Assembly: GCA_017165825.1 (NCBI GenBank)
Contig: CM029387.1
Coordinates: forward strand, 17,515,561 to 17,579,560
Direction: 5' to 3'
Length of the DNA: 64,000 nucleotides
Origin: Hepsetus odoe
Lineage: Eukaryota; Chordata; Actinopteri; Characiformes; Hepsetidae
The notes under the pieces: model-generated
Told to the model about the DNA's origin: nothing
The model's database searches: none
What the model saw: the letters and a program-made list of their open reading frames with translations, nothing else
Shown here: positions 10,401 through 21,230 of the stretch, piece by piece
Layout: each line of letters begins with the position of its first letter
How positions within the stretch are numbered: position 1 is the first letter of the stretch
Translations under genes and position numbers: made by a program

Positions 10401-11464
10401 TTCTTTGCACTGGTTTTGCTTTTATTTCAGGTTTGTTGCCTCCCCTTCAGGATACCTTTTCTAAAGATACAGCTTTCATTGCAGGTGCAATACCATTATG
10501 TCATCTCCTGTCACTTCAGTGTTGCTCACTGTATCTGTTACTTTATATTCAGTTAGTTAACTTGTGACACCGCACATAATGCTGCCATAGCCGATGGCCA
10601 TAAGGGAGGTACCCCCTAGGCTCGGCATCGTATTCCTCCAAGAAGTCAGAGGGCGCTCTAGCCCCTTACTAACACTGCGCCTCCCCTTTAAGAGCTTACC
10701 TGATATAATCAGGTGACTGATTAGCAGGGGTGTCGGTTTTTTGGGCAGTGTTTGGGAGGAGTTGTGTGATAAAAGCTTTGGGAAGAAAGCGTATGAGGGA
10801 GAAACTAGGTTTCCATGTCCCTTGCTAAAAATCCTTTCTTTCATGGCATGTGTATGATATATGTTCACAAAGAAGACTGGCAGAGCCCATCTTCCATGTT
10901 TGTGGATTAACCCCGTTGGACTATTTGGACACTCAACTCCACTCAGGATTACTCTTACCATCCGATCTATAATCCCCTACTCCATCACCTTCGTGGTAGG
11001 ACTTCCGTTTGCCATCCACCATCTCCGGAATCATCCTTAGACTGGACAATACGGTCGGACTAAATTCATGTACTTTCATTGTTTGTTTGCTTGGTTGTTT
11101 GTTATATTCAAGGTTGTTTGGGGAGCACTGTTAGATATTAAAAACACTGAAGGTTTTTGTCCCGAGTATTGTGGTGGTCTACGGTGTCTGTTCGATTTAA
11201 GTCGGAAGAAGAATCGTTCAGTGATCGCCGCAACCGCTACAAACTTTCAGCGTAAATGTGGTACTTTTACTGTAACTGTTTTACCTTTGGTTCCTGAAAG
11301 CCCTGTTTAAACAGGCAGCCCACCTAGGAAGCAGTAGCCCCATAGACGTAATAAAACAAGAGGCATTTCTTTAACAGTTTGGACTGTTTCTGATCAACTG
11401 ATCAATACTGACATTTTGACACAATTTGGCACAAGTTGAAAAATGCCCAAATGAAGAGGTTTGT

Positions 11465-12310
11465 TCTGACAGTGATATGATTTAGTTTGAATGAACCAAT
11501 TAGAACTCATGTATATGAACCCAATGAGCTCAAAGGGACACAAACCTACACAGACGTTTTATAGACTGGTTTATTTTGAAAAGCATCACTGGTCATAAAG
11601 GCTACTTATATCACCCCAAAAAAGTGTAAAGACAAAGAATACAGGAATGTCTATATAGATTAAAGTCGGTTTTCTTAAAGAGATTATTTAGACACTATTT
11701 TTATAACGAACGAGGGCCTTTATCAAATAAAAGAACTTTGAATACAAAGAATAAGTCTAAAGCATACGAGAGGAAAGAAATATGGATGAATACATAACCA
11801 GATGTAGGAAACAATCTGGATTATTTACAGAGAGCTGACAAAGATTGAAAGCATCACAAGGAACATCTAACACTGAAGACCTGGGCTCGGGACAAGAACG
11901 AGACACAGCTGGGCAGGGGACCCACGTGGAGCGTGAAACATAAATAATAAAAAACACATGGACAGGAGCACTTGGAGAACCTGAACAAAAACAAACATGG
12001 CCGCTCAGGAAACAGGGCCACATGTGGCATTTCTCCAACCTAGAACACAACTCCCAAGGTATAAAAAGCCCTAGGAGAAAGGGGAGGACAAAACAGGACC
12101 ACAGTCAGAACGTGTGGACATTACACTGGACAAGGTCACAACAGGAAAACCAACAGGACAAGGGACATGAGACCATAAAGGTGACTGGATGGAGGACTGG
12201 TGTAAGACAGGACACTGGAACAGAGGCTGATTCATGAAAAAACCCTAAACGGGGGATTGGACAGGACACTGGACACCAAACTGAACCCGGGACTGGACTG
12301 TCAGCATGAA
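11465..12310 (-). mobile_element. Possible LTR retrotransposon remnant (solo LTR-like)
   Basis: Read on the minus strand this block has a C/T-rich GTCC/TGTCC-repeating 5' part, a TATA-like TTTTTATACC (near 12060), and an AATAAACCAG polyadenylation-type signal near the far end, in the order expected for an LTR. I could not define the ends or target-site duplication, and there are no gag or pol sequences next to it. A plain non-LTR intron segment is the alternative. Confidence 0.35.
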
Positions 12311-12486
12311 ATAATGTCACATGACATACAGTACTGTATGTGACATTATGTACCTTTATGAATGCTACCCTACTCTAAAGTGTTAACAATATATTATATT
12401 GCTTGAAAAATGTTATTCGAATAAAACGAGGCAGTGTTCTTCAGAATTACAGTTCTGTTTATTACATTACAGTAATAGTAAATATT

Positions 12487-12730
12487 AGGTTGCCAGGTAA
12501 CCTTGAGCAAGGTACTGTCCCCAGCACTGTACCCAGGGTGCTTTAAATAACTAGCCCCTACTGCACATGTATGTATGTGGGAGTTGAGAGTTTCAGAAGG
12601 TGGGTTCTGAATCCCAGACCAGTTGGTTGCTCTGAGGTACCCTTGAACAAGATACCGTCCCCATCACTGCTCCCTGGGTGCTATATATAGCGACCTCCTA
12701 CTGCACAGTGTGTTTGGGATAAAAGCAGAT
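12487..12730 (+). repeat. Two overlapping SINE-A partial copies
   Basis: The core AGGTTGCCAGGTAACCTTGA starts a first partial copy (12487-12570). A second partial copy has GACCAGTTGGTTGCTCTGAGG and a GCTCCCTGGGTGC segment. They end about 185 bp before the exon 5 acceptor. Confidence 0.8.
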
Positions 12731-12914
12731 TTTTTATACTAATTTTTCCTCTTATTTTACAGCAATCTGCTAAGGATCATGGTATAGCAGTAGCTTCGGA
12801 TTGGACCGTATAGGGTTTTATGTTTATTATTTCCAAACTTTTGAACCTTATCTTTAGTTCATAGCTGAATTTGGCTGAATGTCCTGATTGCGGATATTCA
12901 AATTTGTTTTGCAG

Positions 12915-13227
12915 GTACAGCACCAGTGTCCCGCGTCAGCGTGTGGTCCGGCTCACTAAGATGGCATTGGTACTGGTGGCTGTCTTTTTGGTCAGTGTGG
13001 CACCGCACAACGTCCTGCAGCTGGTCAACCTGCAGGTGCTGCGTCCCTCGCTGGCCTACCACACCTGCTACTACCTGAGCGTGTGTCTGAGTTACGCCTC
13101 CAGCAGCATCAACCCCTTCATTTACATCTCGCTCAGTGGACACTTCCGCCACCGACTGATCTGCCGCGACGCACCCAGCGCACAGAGCGTCGTGGAGCAG
13201 AAACCCGAGCCAAGGGTCAGCTTCTGA
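12915..13227 (+). CDS. mchr2: mchr2 exon 5: ICL3 end, TM6, TM7, C-tail and stop
   Basis: The terminal coding exon encodes residues 226-329 and the TGA stop. It begins with STSVPRQRVVRLTKM of ICL3/TM6. In TM6 the usual CWxP reads VSVAP, so position 6.48 (residue 254) is Val instead of the toggle-switch Trp; MCHR2 proteins as I recall them also lack it, whereas MCHR1 keeps Trp. TM7 has SYASSSINPFIY with N292-P293-x-x-Y296. The C-tail is short, with C309 as a possible palmitoylation site, and ends PRVSF. The visible protein of 329 residues fits a family length of about 340. The acceptor TTTGTTTTGCAG is strong. Confidence 0.97.
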
Positions 13228-13391
13228 AACACACAAACATTTAAAGGGCTGCAGTGATTGGTCAGCTTAATGGATTCATCATCGATGGTGGTTTTGAAAC
13301 AGTGGGCAGACTTACATGTTCACACAACACACTCCATCACTCTGACTCAATGCTCTGCAGCATGCTGAGGGGGTGATATGGCTTTTATTGT

Positions 13392-13770
13392 TTGTCCATA
13401 TGTCTGTAGACACCTTTTTAATGTTTCTTCTGGAATCGAGAGTATTTATTGCGCCAGCCACTCCCATCATCCTTTGCTGCAGTAACAGCCACTACTTTTC
13501 TGAATATAATTAATATTAGATTTTCTAACATTGCTTTGAGGTTTTGATTGCATTAAACCATTAAAGCATTAGTGAGCTATGGTAAAATGATCACCCGCTC
13601 ATTCTGGTTTTAATGGATGGAGTTCCATCACACCAGAGAACGCAGTTCCACTGTTCTAGCCCAATGCAGGACATTATTCCCTAACCGGCAGTTCTAGAGA
13701 TGGCAGACCCCAACTGAAGACCTCCGTCCTTTGGGAAAACATTTGGACTTTTCCCAGTCAAAGCAACAAC
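13392..13770. mobile_element. Degenerate Tc1-like/MITE relic (family E)
   Basis: This is the second copy of the family seen at 8878-9225. It shares a terminal TGTCTGTAGACACC-type block, a GTTTTGATTGCATTAA block and a GGATGGAGTTCCATCACACC block. It lies in the presumed 3' UTR. Confidence 0.6.
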
Positions 13771-13771
13771 T

Positions 13772-13906
13772 TTTCATTGTGAAAACAGCAAACCACAATG
13801 AAATTGCTTCTCTGCATTTTACCCATGCACCACAGGAGGCATACATACACCCAGCACCCATTGAGCAGTGTTGGGAACGGTACCTTCATCAAGGGAACCT
13901 TTCACA
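13772..13906 (-). repeat. SINE-A fragment
   Basis: The tail and middle of SINE-A are in minus orientation (TTTTACCCATGCAC, then GGGAACGGTACCTTCATCAAG). The tRNA-like head is lost. Confidence 0.7.
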
Positions 13907-14187
13907 CTGAAGTTTTGAAGCTAATGCAGTCTGCACATCTTTACATTGCATTAAAGGGTGCATTGATTTTGAATTTTTATGGATAATTTGTTGCTTTTTT
14001 TTTTTTAATGGGCTGAAAGTGCTTTATTTTGCCTTTTTTTAACTGAAGTTACAGTGCAGTCCAAATATACACACGAGACATGCTTCTCCAGCACCTGTAA
14101 TTAGCAAAGGTGCAACATAAATAAAATGATTTGCCCTTTAATGGACCATTTTAAATCATTTCATTTGAAATGTTACATCGGAAAATG

Positions 14188-14432
14188 TGTTGAGCTCGCA
14201 TGGGCTGTGGGTTTCCTCTGGGAGCTCCAGTTTCCTCCCTCAGTCCAAAGACATGCGGATCAGTTGGATTGGAAAATCTCATTTGCCCGTAGGTGTGTCT
14301 GCCCTGCAATAAACTAGGGATCTGTCCAGGGTATGTCCCTGTCTTATGCCCTGTGAGAGCCGGGAAGGACTCCAGCAACCCCCCACAACCCTAATTAGTA
14401 CAAGCAGCTAAGAAAATGAGTGCATGAATGAG
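14188..14432 (+). repeat. L2-like LINE 3' tail
   Basis: It shows the characteristic fish order: GGGTTTCCTC, AGTTTCCTCCCTCAGTCCAA, a CTGTCCAGGGTATGTCCC core, a GACTCCAGCAACCCCCCACA segment, and the AATGAGTGCATGAATGAG simple end. Confidence 0.8.
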
Positions 14433-14698
14433 CGTGCTTGCTTTTACACTTTATTATGGTTGCTTGGCGCCATCTGGTGTTTTAAACTGGAGCTGCTCTG
14501 AACACCAGCAGAGCTGTTAAAGTGATGAGAAGCAGGACCAGTCAAAAGTTTGGACACACTTACTCTAAAAAGTGTGAAACCTTTCCGTTTAGGTAAACTC
14601 TCCTGATTCTGCAAGTAAGCTGACATAAAACTGGAATTAAATTGTGATTTTTCTGTGATTAAACAGTAAAAAGTGATTCAATAAAAGGATACAGAACG

Positions 14699-14921
14699 TG
14701 AAAGTGACAACCCTTGTCATTGTGAGGTCACAGCACTGCACACTATGAACCACAACAAAATTGGACCTCTGCTTTTAACCCATGCACACAAACAGCGCCC
14801 GGGGAGCAGTGATGGGGACGGTACCTTGCTCAGGGGTACCTCAGGGCATCCTACTTTTGAGGGAATCGAACCCACAATCTTCCGATGCGGGGCCCTAACC
14901 ACTAGGCCACCGCTGCCCCCA
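14699..14921 (-). repeat. SINE-A, full length
   Basis: This well-preserved minus-strand copy runs from GTGAAAGTGACAACCCTTGT to CTAGGCCACCGCTGCC. It is useful as a family reference. Confidence 0.88.
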
Positions 14922-15210
14922 GAAGAAGAACTATATTTTAAAACAAACTAGCCCCTCCATTGCCTTCAACATAGTTAATGACATTATTGGAGATTCTTTT
15001 AAGCAGCTTTATGCATCTCAAAAATATATGTATCATTGTGTGCAAAAACTCTTGACACTCAGATGACAAATGACAACTTTAAATGCACAATTGTCATTTA
15101 TTTGCTTCAATTTATTTATCCATTTTTTGTCTTTATTTCATACTATCCATCTGCCCATTATTTGAACCACTATGATCTCAGAGGGTGCGACCTCTTGGTG
15201 CCAGGGTGAA

Positions 15211-15533
15211 AAGCAGCGATGACCTAGTGTTAAGGGAGTTGGTCCCAGTGTCAAAAGGTTGTGGGTTTGAATCCTTGACCAGTAGGTTGCCCTGAGGTAC
15301 CCTTGAGCAGAGTACAGTCCCCATCACTGCTCCCTGGGTGCTTTAAGTAGCTGCCTGTTGCTGAACGATGTGTATGTGTTAAAAGCAGAGGTTGAATTTT
15401 GTTGTGTCTCACTGTATGCTGTTTCACAATGGCTATTAGTCACTTTCACATCAGCAGTGAGCGCCCAGGGAACAGTGATGGGAGACTGTGCTCAAGGATT
15501 CCTCAAGGTAACCTGCTGCTCTGGGACTTGAGG
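15211..15533. repeat. Inverted pair of SINE-A copies
   Basis: A plus-strand copy (15211-15455, ending GTCACTTTCAC) is followed directly by the 5' half of a minus-strand copy (15456-15533, GCCCAGGGAACAGTGATGGG onward). They meet tail to tail. Confidence 0.8.
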
Positions 15534-15691
15534 AGCATGGGTCAAATCATGCGTCTTTGTGTTTATGAATGTATATATATATTTTTGTAAATATGTAAGA
15601 AAAATGAAATTAATATTAATTCATTCGCAAAAGCACTGTACTAGTTGTTTACTTCTTTTAAAAAATTAATTTTAAAAAATTTCAAGACTCA

Positions 15692-15915
15692 AGCAAGACT
15701 CAAAGCGAGAAGGTCCTGAGTTCGATTCCCAGGCAGGACGGCCCGTGTCCTTTCTGTCTGGTGTCTGAGTGGGTCTCTGCCCTGTGATGGACTGCTGACC
15801 TGTCCAGGGTGTCTGTGCCCCCCTTTTGCTCTGTAAGAACTGGGATAGGTTCCAGCACCACCTGCGACCCTATTCAGGACAAGCGGCTCAGAAAATGAGT
15901 GAGGGTGAGAGAATT
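15692..15915 (+). repeat. L2-like tail with tRNA-like head (SINE-like)
   Basis: The segment begins with a box-B-like GAGTTCGATTCCCAGGC and continues with GGTCTCTGCCCTGTGATGG, the CTGTCCAGGGTGTCTGTGCC core and TAGGTTCCAGCACCACCTGC. It is a tRNA-like head fused to an L2-like tail, as in SINEs mobilised by an L2 LINE. Confidence 0.65.
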
Positions 15916-16982
15916 TCAAGCATTTATGTATAAACTTTTGGAACATAATGTCTGTTAAATCCAATTAAAAGGCCCAGATTGTGGCTGTTATTGTAATGCC
16001 AATAGAACGGACTGTTAGAATGATGGCTGGCTTTTAAATGGACTATGTTAAGATGTATAGTTGATGCAATGCTTCCAATGAGAAGTGTTTGCCATTCAGC
16101 CGTGCATTTAAAAAATGACTATTATGTGTCTAGTATTACTGTATTTGCTAATAATTGGACAGCGTGGCAGTTTCTGTAATATGTACATGGTGTTCTTTTA
16201 AATCTTTTGAACAATTCATGTCTGTTTCTGCAAAAATGCTCAGGTTTTCAGCACGTTTCAGTGTTGATCTTCATTTAAACTTGCGCCAAAATCAAAATCT
16301 GAATTCCCAACACCCCCCAACCCCCTTGTTGCTTCATGTTCGTGGTCATATTGAGCATGACTGACCACATTAAATCATTTAAAAGACAAAAAGCCGGTTT
16401 TCCAAAATATCGTTATTAGCTCACGGTTGAGAGATAATTTCACTGTACCAGGGGGATCGAGCTTCAGGAAAGTTTGAGAGCTTCTGATGGGAACAGGAGG
16501 ATACAATGTTGTGAAGCTCTCTCCCAGATCATCTGTTCCCAGTTCTTGAGCAGTGTATATTCTCCTCTATAAGTGTTTATTTGACCTACACAGTCAGATC
16601 TGCAAGCCTGACATACTTAAAAATAAAAATTCCTTTATGGTTCTTGACTTTGGTCCACTTTGTAATTAGTACAGGATCTCCACATATGCAGTACTAGGGA
16701 AAAGTCTTGAGAAAGTGATATTTTGAGTGGATTAAATGAAAGAAAGGTGAAAAATATGTTTGAGTGCTCCAGGCCGTAAAGTGTCTAAAGATACCAGGTT
16801 CTAGATAAAGGGGTTCCAACCACTCAGCGTTCAGCATCAGCAGTAAACTAATCTCCTGATCATCAGGAATCACCTGTTTCTTCTCATGTCCTCGTGTGTC
16901 GTGGTGGGTTCTGGTGCTTGTTGTAAGCTGGTTACTGTATTGTAAACTGGTGGTCTCTGAGCTGATCTGGGTTCAGTGTTTA

Positions 16983-17213
16983 AAGGGCGGTGGTGGTCTA
17001 GTGGTGGGTACTTGCCTATGGACCTATGGCTCAAGAGGTCCCAGGTTCGAATCCCACCTCTGGCACTACCACCACTGGGTCCCTGAGCAAGACCCTCAAC
17101 CCTGAATTACTCTGGGGAGGCCTGTCCCTGTAAGTAGGACATGGAAGTCGCTCTGGATAAAAGCGTCAGCTAAATGCCGTAAATGTAAATGTAATGTAAA
17201 TGTAAATTATTTA
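16983..17213 (+). repeat. SINE-B, full length
   Basis: This second SINE family has a GGTGGTGGTCTAGTGGTGGG head, box B GGTTCGAATCCCACC, core CCCTGAGCAAGACCC, and tail AAGTCGCTCTGGATAAAAGC followed by (TGTAAA)n. Other copies lie at 44385 and 63886. Confidence 0.88.
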
Positions 17214-17276
17214 AGTTAGACGCTTTGTTCTGCTTGAAGGTTCAGATGTAGATCACTGTGTGGATCAACCAACAAG
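17214..17276 (-). repeat. Repeat family D fragment
   Basis: Its reverse complement is nearly identical over about 60 bp to 63788-63850 (TTGATCCACACAGTGA, ACATCTGAACCTTCAAGCAG, AACAAAGCGTCTAACT). It directly follows a SINE-B. Confidence 0.75.
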
Positions 17277-17414
17277 TGAAAATTAGAAACAAAACTTGGA
17301 GAAGACTTGGAGAACTGTTCCTCAATGAAACATTCAAAAGTAAAAGAAAGTCTTGAGAAGTCTTCAGAATTATAATGTGACAAAATGAGGGTGTGGCTCA
17401 GGTTTTTTGCAGAG

Positions 17415-17546
17415 CTGTACATTACTGTGTGTGGGGACCTCGCCGAGGTGTTTCTCTGCCTTTTGGTCCTGGGATAGGTTTCAGCATGCCCCACAACCCT
17501 AGTTAAGATGAGCTGTGAAGAAGGATGGATGGATGGATGGATGGAT
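17415..17546 (+). repeat. L2-like LINE tail with (GATG)n end
   Basis: GGGATAGGTTTCAGCATGCC, CACAACCCTAGTTAAGATGA and then (GGAT)n form the extreme 3' end of the L2-like element. Confidence 0.7.
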
Positions 17547-17631
17547 GGCAATTGGCAGACCAGCCAGATCAATAACCAGACCAGACACATGCAGACAGAG
17601 ACAACGTCTGAACTGCTGCCCATAGGGCATG

Positions 17632-17637
<6 letters not shown>

Positions 17638-17690
<53 letters not shown>
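17638..17690. repeat. (CT)n microsatellite
   Basis: About 26 CT units, interrupted once. Confidence 0.97.
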
Positions 17691-17691
<1 letters not shown>

Positions 17692-18299
17692 AATGGCTGC
17701 CTGAAGCAATGCACCAAAACACCAACTCGTCAATATTAGAGTTTCAATCATTTTAGCATGTTCTACTGTCACGCATTCAATATCACAGTTCAGAATATCA
17801 ACTGCTTCACTATTGATCCTGACATTCAAAAAAAGCCACAATGAATTCATGCCGTGAGGAGAAAGAAAGAGCTCCTTTCTTTTCTTTAATCCTGTCTGAC
17901 TGTAAACAGCTGCGCTGCATAAAAAGGGACGAGAGACGGCCGCCGCTAACCTGACCTTGCTCGACCTTGTTTATGACTGGAAAGCTGTGACCCCTGTGAC
18001 CTTTTTAGTTCTGCTTCACAAGTCCATCACCCTTTCTAAAAAGAGAGATCAGGAAAGGTTTCCTTTCTGAAGGTGTAGTTTTGTTTTTTTGTTGGTTTTT
18101 TTTGGGGGGGTGGTCACATTTACCAGTTTGTTTCCAGTCAAAATATACTTAGTCAGCAGGACTTTTTCTTTAGTTTGAGGACATAAGCATAGAGTTCAGA
18201 GTGAAAGCCTTGAGCCATCCTCGTTTTTCTTTCTTTATGTTTGGCTCAGAATATGAGAAAAGCCAGTATATAACACAGTTTGTAGAATTCTAAACAGCT

Positions 18300-18740
18300 T
18301 TAAAGTCAGTATTTGCTTTGACCACCAATATTCTTCAGCACAGCCTGAACTCTCTTAGACAAGCAAGTCATTTCTTTAAACTGTCCGGAAAAATTCTCCA
18401 TGCTTCTTCAGGAATGTCGGCAGCTTTTTGTTCTGTTCTCCAGCAAGATGATCCCATACTGCTTTTGCCTCTAAACTAACCAGGTACTGGGACTGCACCG
18501 TAATATGAGAATCAAAGACATTGTCCTGCAGGAAACTTGGAGAACTAACCATCAAAGATGCACTGCATGACCAACCAACTAGTTTTGTGTGAAATCACCA
18601 GACATTTCTAACTAAAGTAGCATCCGTTACTGCTTAGCAGCATTGGGTTCATTCTTCCAGTTGTTAATGAAAGATGCCACACAAAATCTGGGGAGCCTTT
18701 GGGGTGACTAACTGTGAAGATTTTCAACCAAACTACTCCT
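18300..18740 (-). mobile_element. Tc1/mariner relic (family C)
   Basis: The minus strand carries decayed transposase C-terminal sequence. TTCTTCAGCACAGCCTGAAC and GGAATGTCGGCAGCTTTTTG are reverse complements of blocks that code for the end of a Tc1-like transposase. The + orientation counterpart is at 60448-60600. There are many stops, so it is inactive. Confidence 0.6.
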
Positions 18741-19443
18741 TCATTGCTTGGTAGTCACAGGCACCAGCAGATGGCGCTCGATGAAAACCATCCTTGCAGA
18801 CAAAAAGAGAAAATCCCCTGTGTGTGATACAGGATTATCCAATTAAACACAGCAGACATGACAGATTAGCTGATGTTGAAGAAAGTGCCCCCTAGGTGGT
18901 GGAAAGAAAAGGGGACGCAGTGATACCTAGTTGCCCCAAGTTGCCCCAAGTTGCCCCACTGACTGAGCTGTGAATTACTGTGTTCCTGCAGTCGACTTAT
19001 TTCAGAGGCTTCAATCGTTGGTTTGACATGAGATGTTCACACCTGCAATAATACAGTATATTTACTGGATATGTCAATCTTCAGAATCCCTTATATGGAG
19101 AATTGTCGCCCGTTAGTTCCAGCCAAAGAGGTCAACATGGAGCAAACCGCTGCCGTCCCAAATAAACCATTCCTGAAGATCCTGACTGTTTTATTTCTGG
19201 CAACATTTACTGACAGTAAAGTTTTCTGTACGTACACTTTCTTCTGGTACCTTCTTCAATCTTCAAAGATGCTTCTTTTGCTCTTAGAGGTGATCATTCA
19301 ATCAAATACAGAGTCCTACAGAAACAACAGGGAGCATGAAAGAGAAAGAAAGAGGATACAGAGCAAGAAAATAAAGAAAAAGAAAGTCAGGAGGGAGGAG
19401 GGGGTTTCCTGACAGGCTGTTATTGCTACAAAGATAAAGGCAG

Positions 19444-19444
19444 T

Positions 19445-19478
<34 letters not shown>

Positions 19479-19532
19479 GAGAGAGAGAGAGAGGAGCAGG
19501 CAGTGCAGCAGGAGAGAGAGAGAGAGAGAGAG
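19444..19532. repeat. (GA)n microsatellite, two blocks
   Basis: GA tracts at 19444-19493 and 19511-19532 are separated by GAGCAGGCAGTGCAGCAG. They pair with the (CT)n tract 120 bp downstream. Confidence 0.96.
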
Positions 19533-19653
19533 CAGTTTCTGGAAACTCTGACAACTTCTTACTAATTTGAAGAGGCCTCGTTCGTGTCCTCCACTATTCG
19601 CTGAGATCCAATACGATGTGCTAGAGCATGAAATAAAGTCTAGATTAATTAAT

Positions 19654-19660
19654 TTCTCTC

Positions 19661-19698
<38 letters not shown>

Positions 19699-19701
19699 CT
19701 C

Positions 19702-19751
<50 letters not shown>
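19654..19751. repeat. (CT)n microsatellite
   Basis: About 98 bp of CT with a few CC and TCC interruptions. It is complementary to the (GA)n tracts just upstream. Confidence 0.97.
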
Positions 19752-19755
<4 letters not shown>

Positions 19756-20049
19756 ATGGGGCCTGTTAGCCTGGGTGTTGATGATATTCTTCGTTTGGAT
19801 GTGTGAACTCACAACCAGCGGAACATTTTCTCCCACCATCACTAATCTGCTCTCAGGGATGCTCTGGTTAACAGTGTAATATTTACAACCAGGCCATGGA
19901 AACAAAAAATGCATATGTAGTTCATTCTAGCTGGTAGGATCTTACTAAAGCCATATTCAGCTGTTATTATCTACATTTAAATGTATATAAACATAACTCT
20001 ATAAAAAATGGAGCCAAAGAGATGATCGAAGCCTGTTTCTTCCCTGCTT

Positions 20050-20178
20050 CGTGTCTTAAGTTAGACGGCTTTGTTCTTCTTGGATGATTTGTGTGCAGGT
20101 CACCGTGTGGCTTAAACAACCAATTAAATCCTCTGAAGCTGCTCAGGGACAGAGACTGCACTGAAAATGAGAGACAAC
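20050..20178 (-). repeat. Repeat family D, longer copy
   Basis: Its reverse complement aligns with 63750-63880 throughout: TCATTTTCAGTGCAGTCTCT, CCCTGAGCAGCTTCAGAGG, CACACGGTGACCTGCACA, GAAGAACAAAGCCGTCTAAC. Confidence 0.75.
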
Positions 20179-20254
20179 AACTTTGTCCTTCGGCCTGGGG
20201 GACGTTTCCTCAGAAATACATTAATGCACAATGTAAAATGATATTTAGAAAGAT

Positions 20255-20280
20255 TGATGGATGGATGGATGGATGGATGG
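20255..20280. repeat. (GATG)n microsatellite
   Basis: About six GATG units. No L2-like tail is obvious upstream. Confidence 0.9.
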
Positions 20281-20869
20281 GCGGGCAGGATTGATAGATA
20301 GAGGAAAAGGTACACTGATTGATTGATGGATTGATGTTATTAAAAGCTGTAAAACTATGCACAAAAATAAAACCAATAATAAAAACTTATTATTATATGC
20401 TTATTCTGTAACAACATGGATTATTGACCAGCAACATTGGATTTTTCCCTTGCAACTATGAATCGTTCCATAACTACAATCATATCACCCAATAACCAGG
20501 ATAAATAATGACCTACTAGCTATGATCAGCAAATAAATTCAATAATCCATTAACAAATATATCTCATTCTCTATCCACCATAGGTCTCTCTGCAAAAAAG
20601 GATAAATTGTGCAATGTGTGTTACAAAGTTCTGAGGGTGAGGAGTTGAAATGCGACTCCCATAGAGACCCTGTGACTTTATTAAGGTGCAGTTTTGGCCT
20701 AATAATGATGACGATTAAAGACCAGACTGTTCCGCCACGCTCCTTTCCTCCTGCTTTGAATGATCATGACTCTGTGGATGAATTAAGGTTGAGATTTGCG
20801 CAGAAATGACTGGTTCTGAACATGTTGGGGTCACACGCTGCTCTGCATGTCTTCTGCTGTTGCTCTCGC

Positions 20870-21230
20870 CGTGGGTAGCAGGGCTGCGCTTGTTGGAAAT
20901 AACTCTGTGCGACGTTTTGCTGGGCCAAATTTCATTAGCTGCTACAGAAGATGAAAAAAAATAGGAAGGGGGGCAGGCCGTGTTATTATTTGATTGTGTG
21001 AACGCATGGTGAACACTGCACATTCCCTGCTTCCACAAACCAGGCACATGCTCCGCCGGCTTGTGCTGAATATTCACTCTCCGCAGCTCCAGATGGATCA
21101 ACACATGCTGGAAATATGACAGACTCGTACACGCTTTTACATCTGACCCCAATCTATCACTCCGGCTGCTCTGTAAGAATACCCCCACCACAAGACATGT
21201 CATCCAGTGGCCGTTTTCTGCAGTGACTTA
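20870..21230. other. Candidate conserved non-coding block
   Basis: This repeat-free stretch has balanced base composition and TTATTATTTGATTGTGTG and TTTCATTAGC homeodomain-type cores. Open frames in it are short or lack domains. Regulatory function is inference only. Confidence 0.25.

Larger units (their letters stand above)
9849..12914 (+). other. mchr2: mchr2 intron 4
   Basis: This is a phase 2 intron of 3.07 kb with donor GTGTGT and an acceptor ending TTTGTTTTGCAG. It holds a 20-bp minisatellite (9881-10400), a single-copy-looking GC-richer block (10562-11380) that could be an LTR but has no clear target duplication, an antisense LTR-like relic (about 11465-12310), a palindrome (12311-12350) and two SINE-A partial copies (12487-12730). 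Confidence 0.88.
13228..14140 (+). other. mchr2 3' UTR and immediate 3' flank
   Basis: No further coding frame continues after the stop. ATTAAA hexamers occur at 13552 and 13560, inside a transposon relic, and the first canonical AATAAA is at 14120-14125. The 3' UTR may therefore be about 0.3-0.9 kb and largely transposon-derived. Where cleavage really happens cannot be seen. Confidence 0.45.
14141..20340. other. Intergenic, repeat-rich
   Basis: No gene is seen. The interval carries L2-like tails, SINE-A and SINE-B copies, Tc1-like relics and long CT/GA tracts, listed separately. The parts without assigned repeats (14930-15200, 15920-16980, 17700-18290, 18750-19440) are AT-rich single-copy-looking sequence with only chance open frames. 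Confidence 0.7.

Noticed and set aside
10562..11380. Solo LTR in intron 4
   Set aside because: It has a TGTGACACC start and an AATAAA near the end, but no matching target duplication or convincing terminus was found.
12898..13236. 112-codon minus-strand open frame over exon 5
   Set aside because: It is an antisense shadow of exon 5 caused by its codon composition.
19302..19914. Long Glu/Arg and Ser/Leu dipeptide open frames
   Set aside because: These are translations of (GA)n and (CT)n microsatellites and have no protein meaning.
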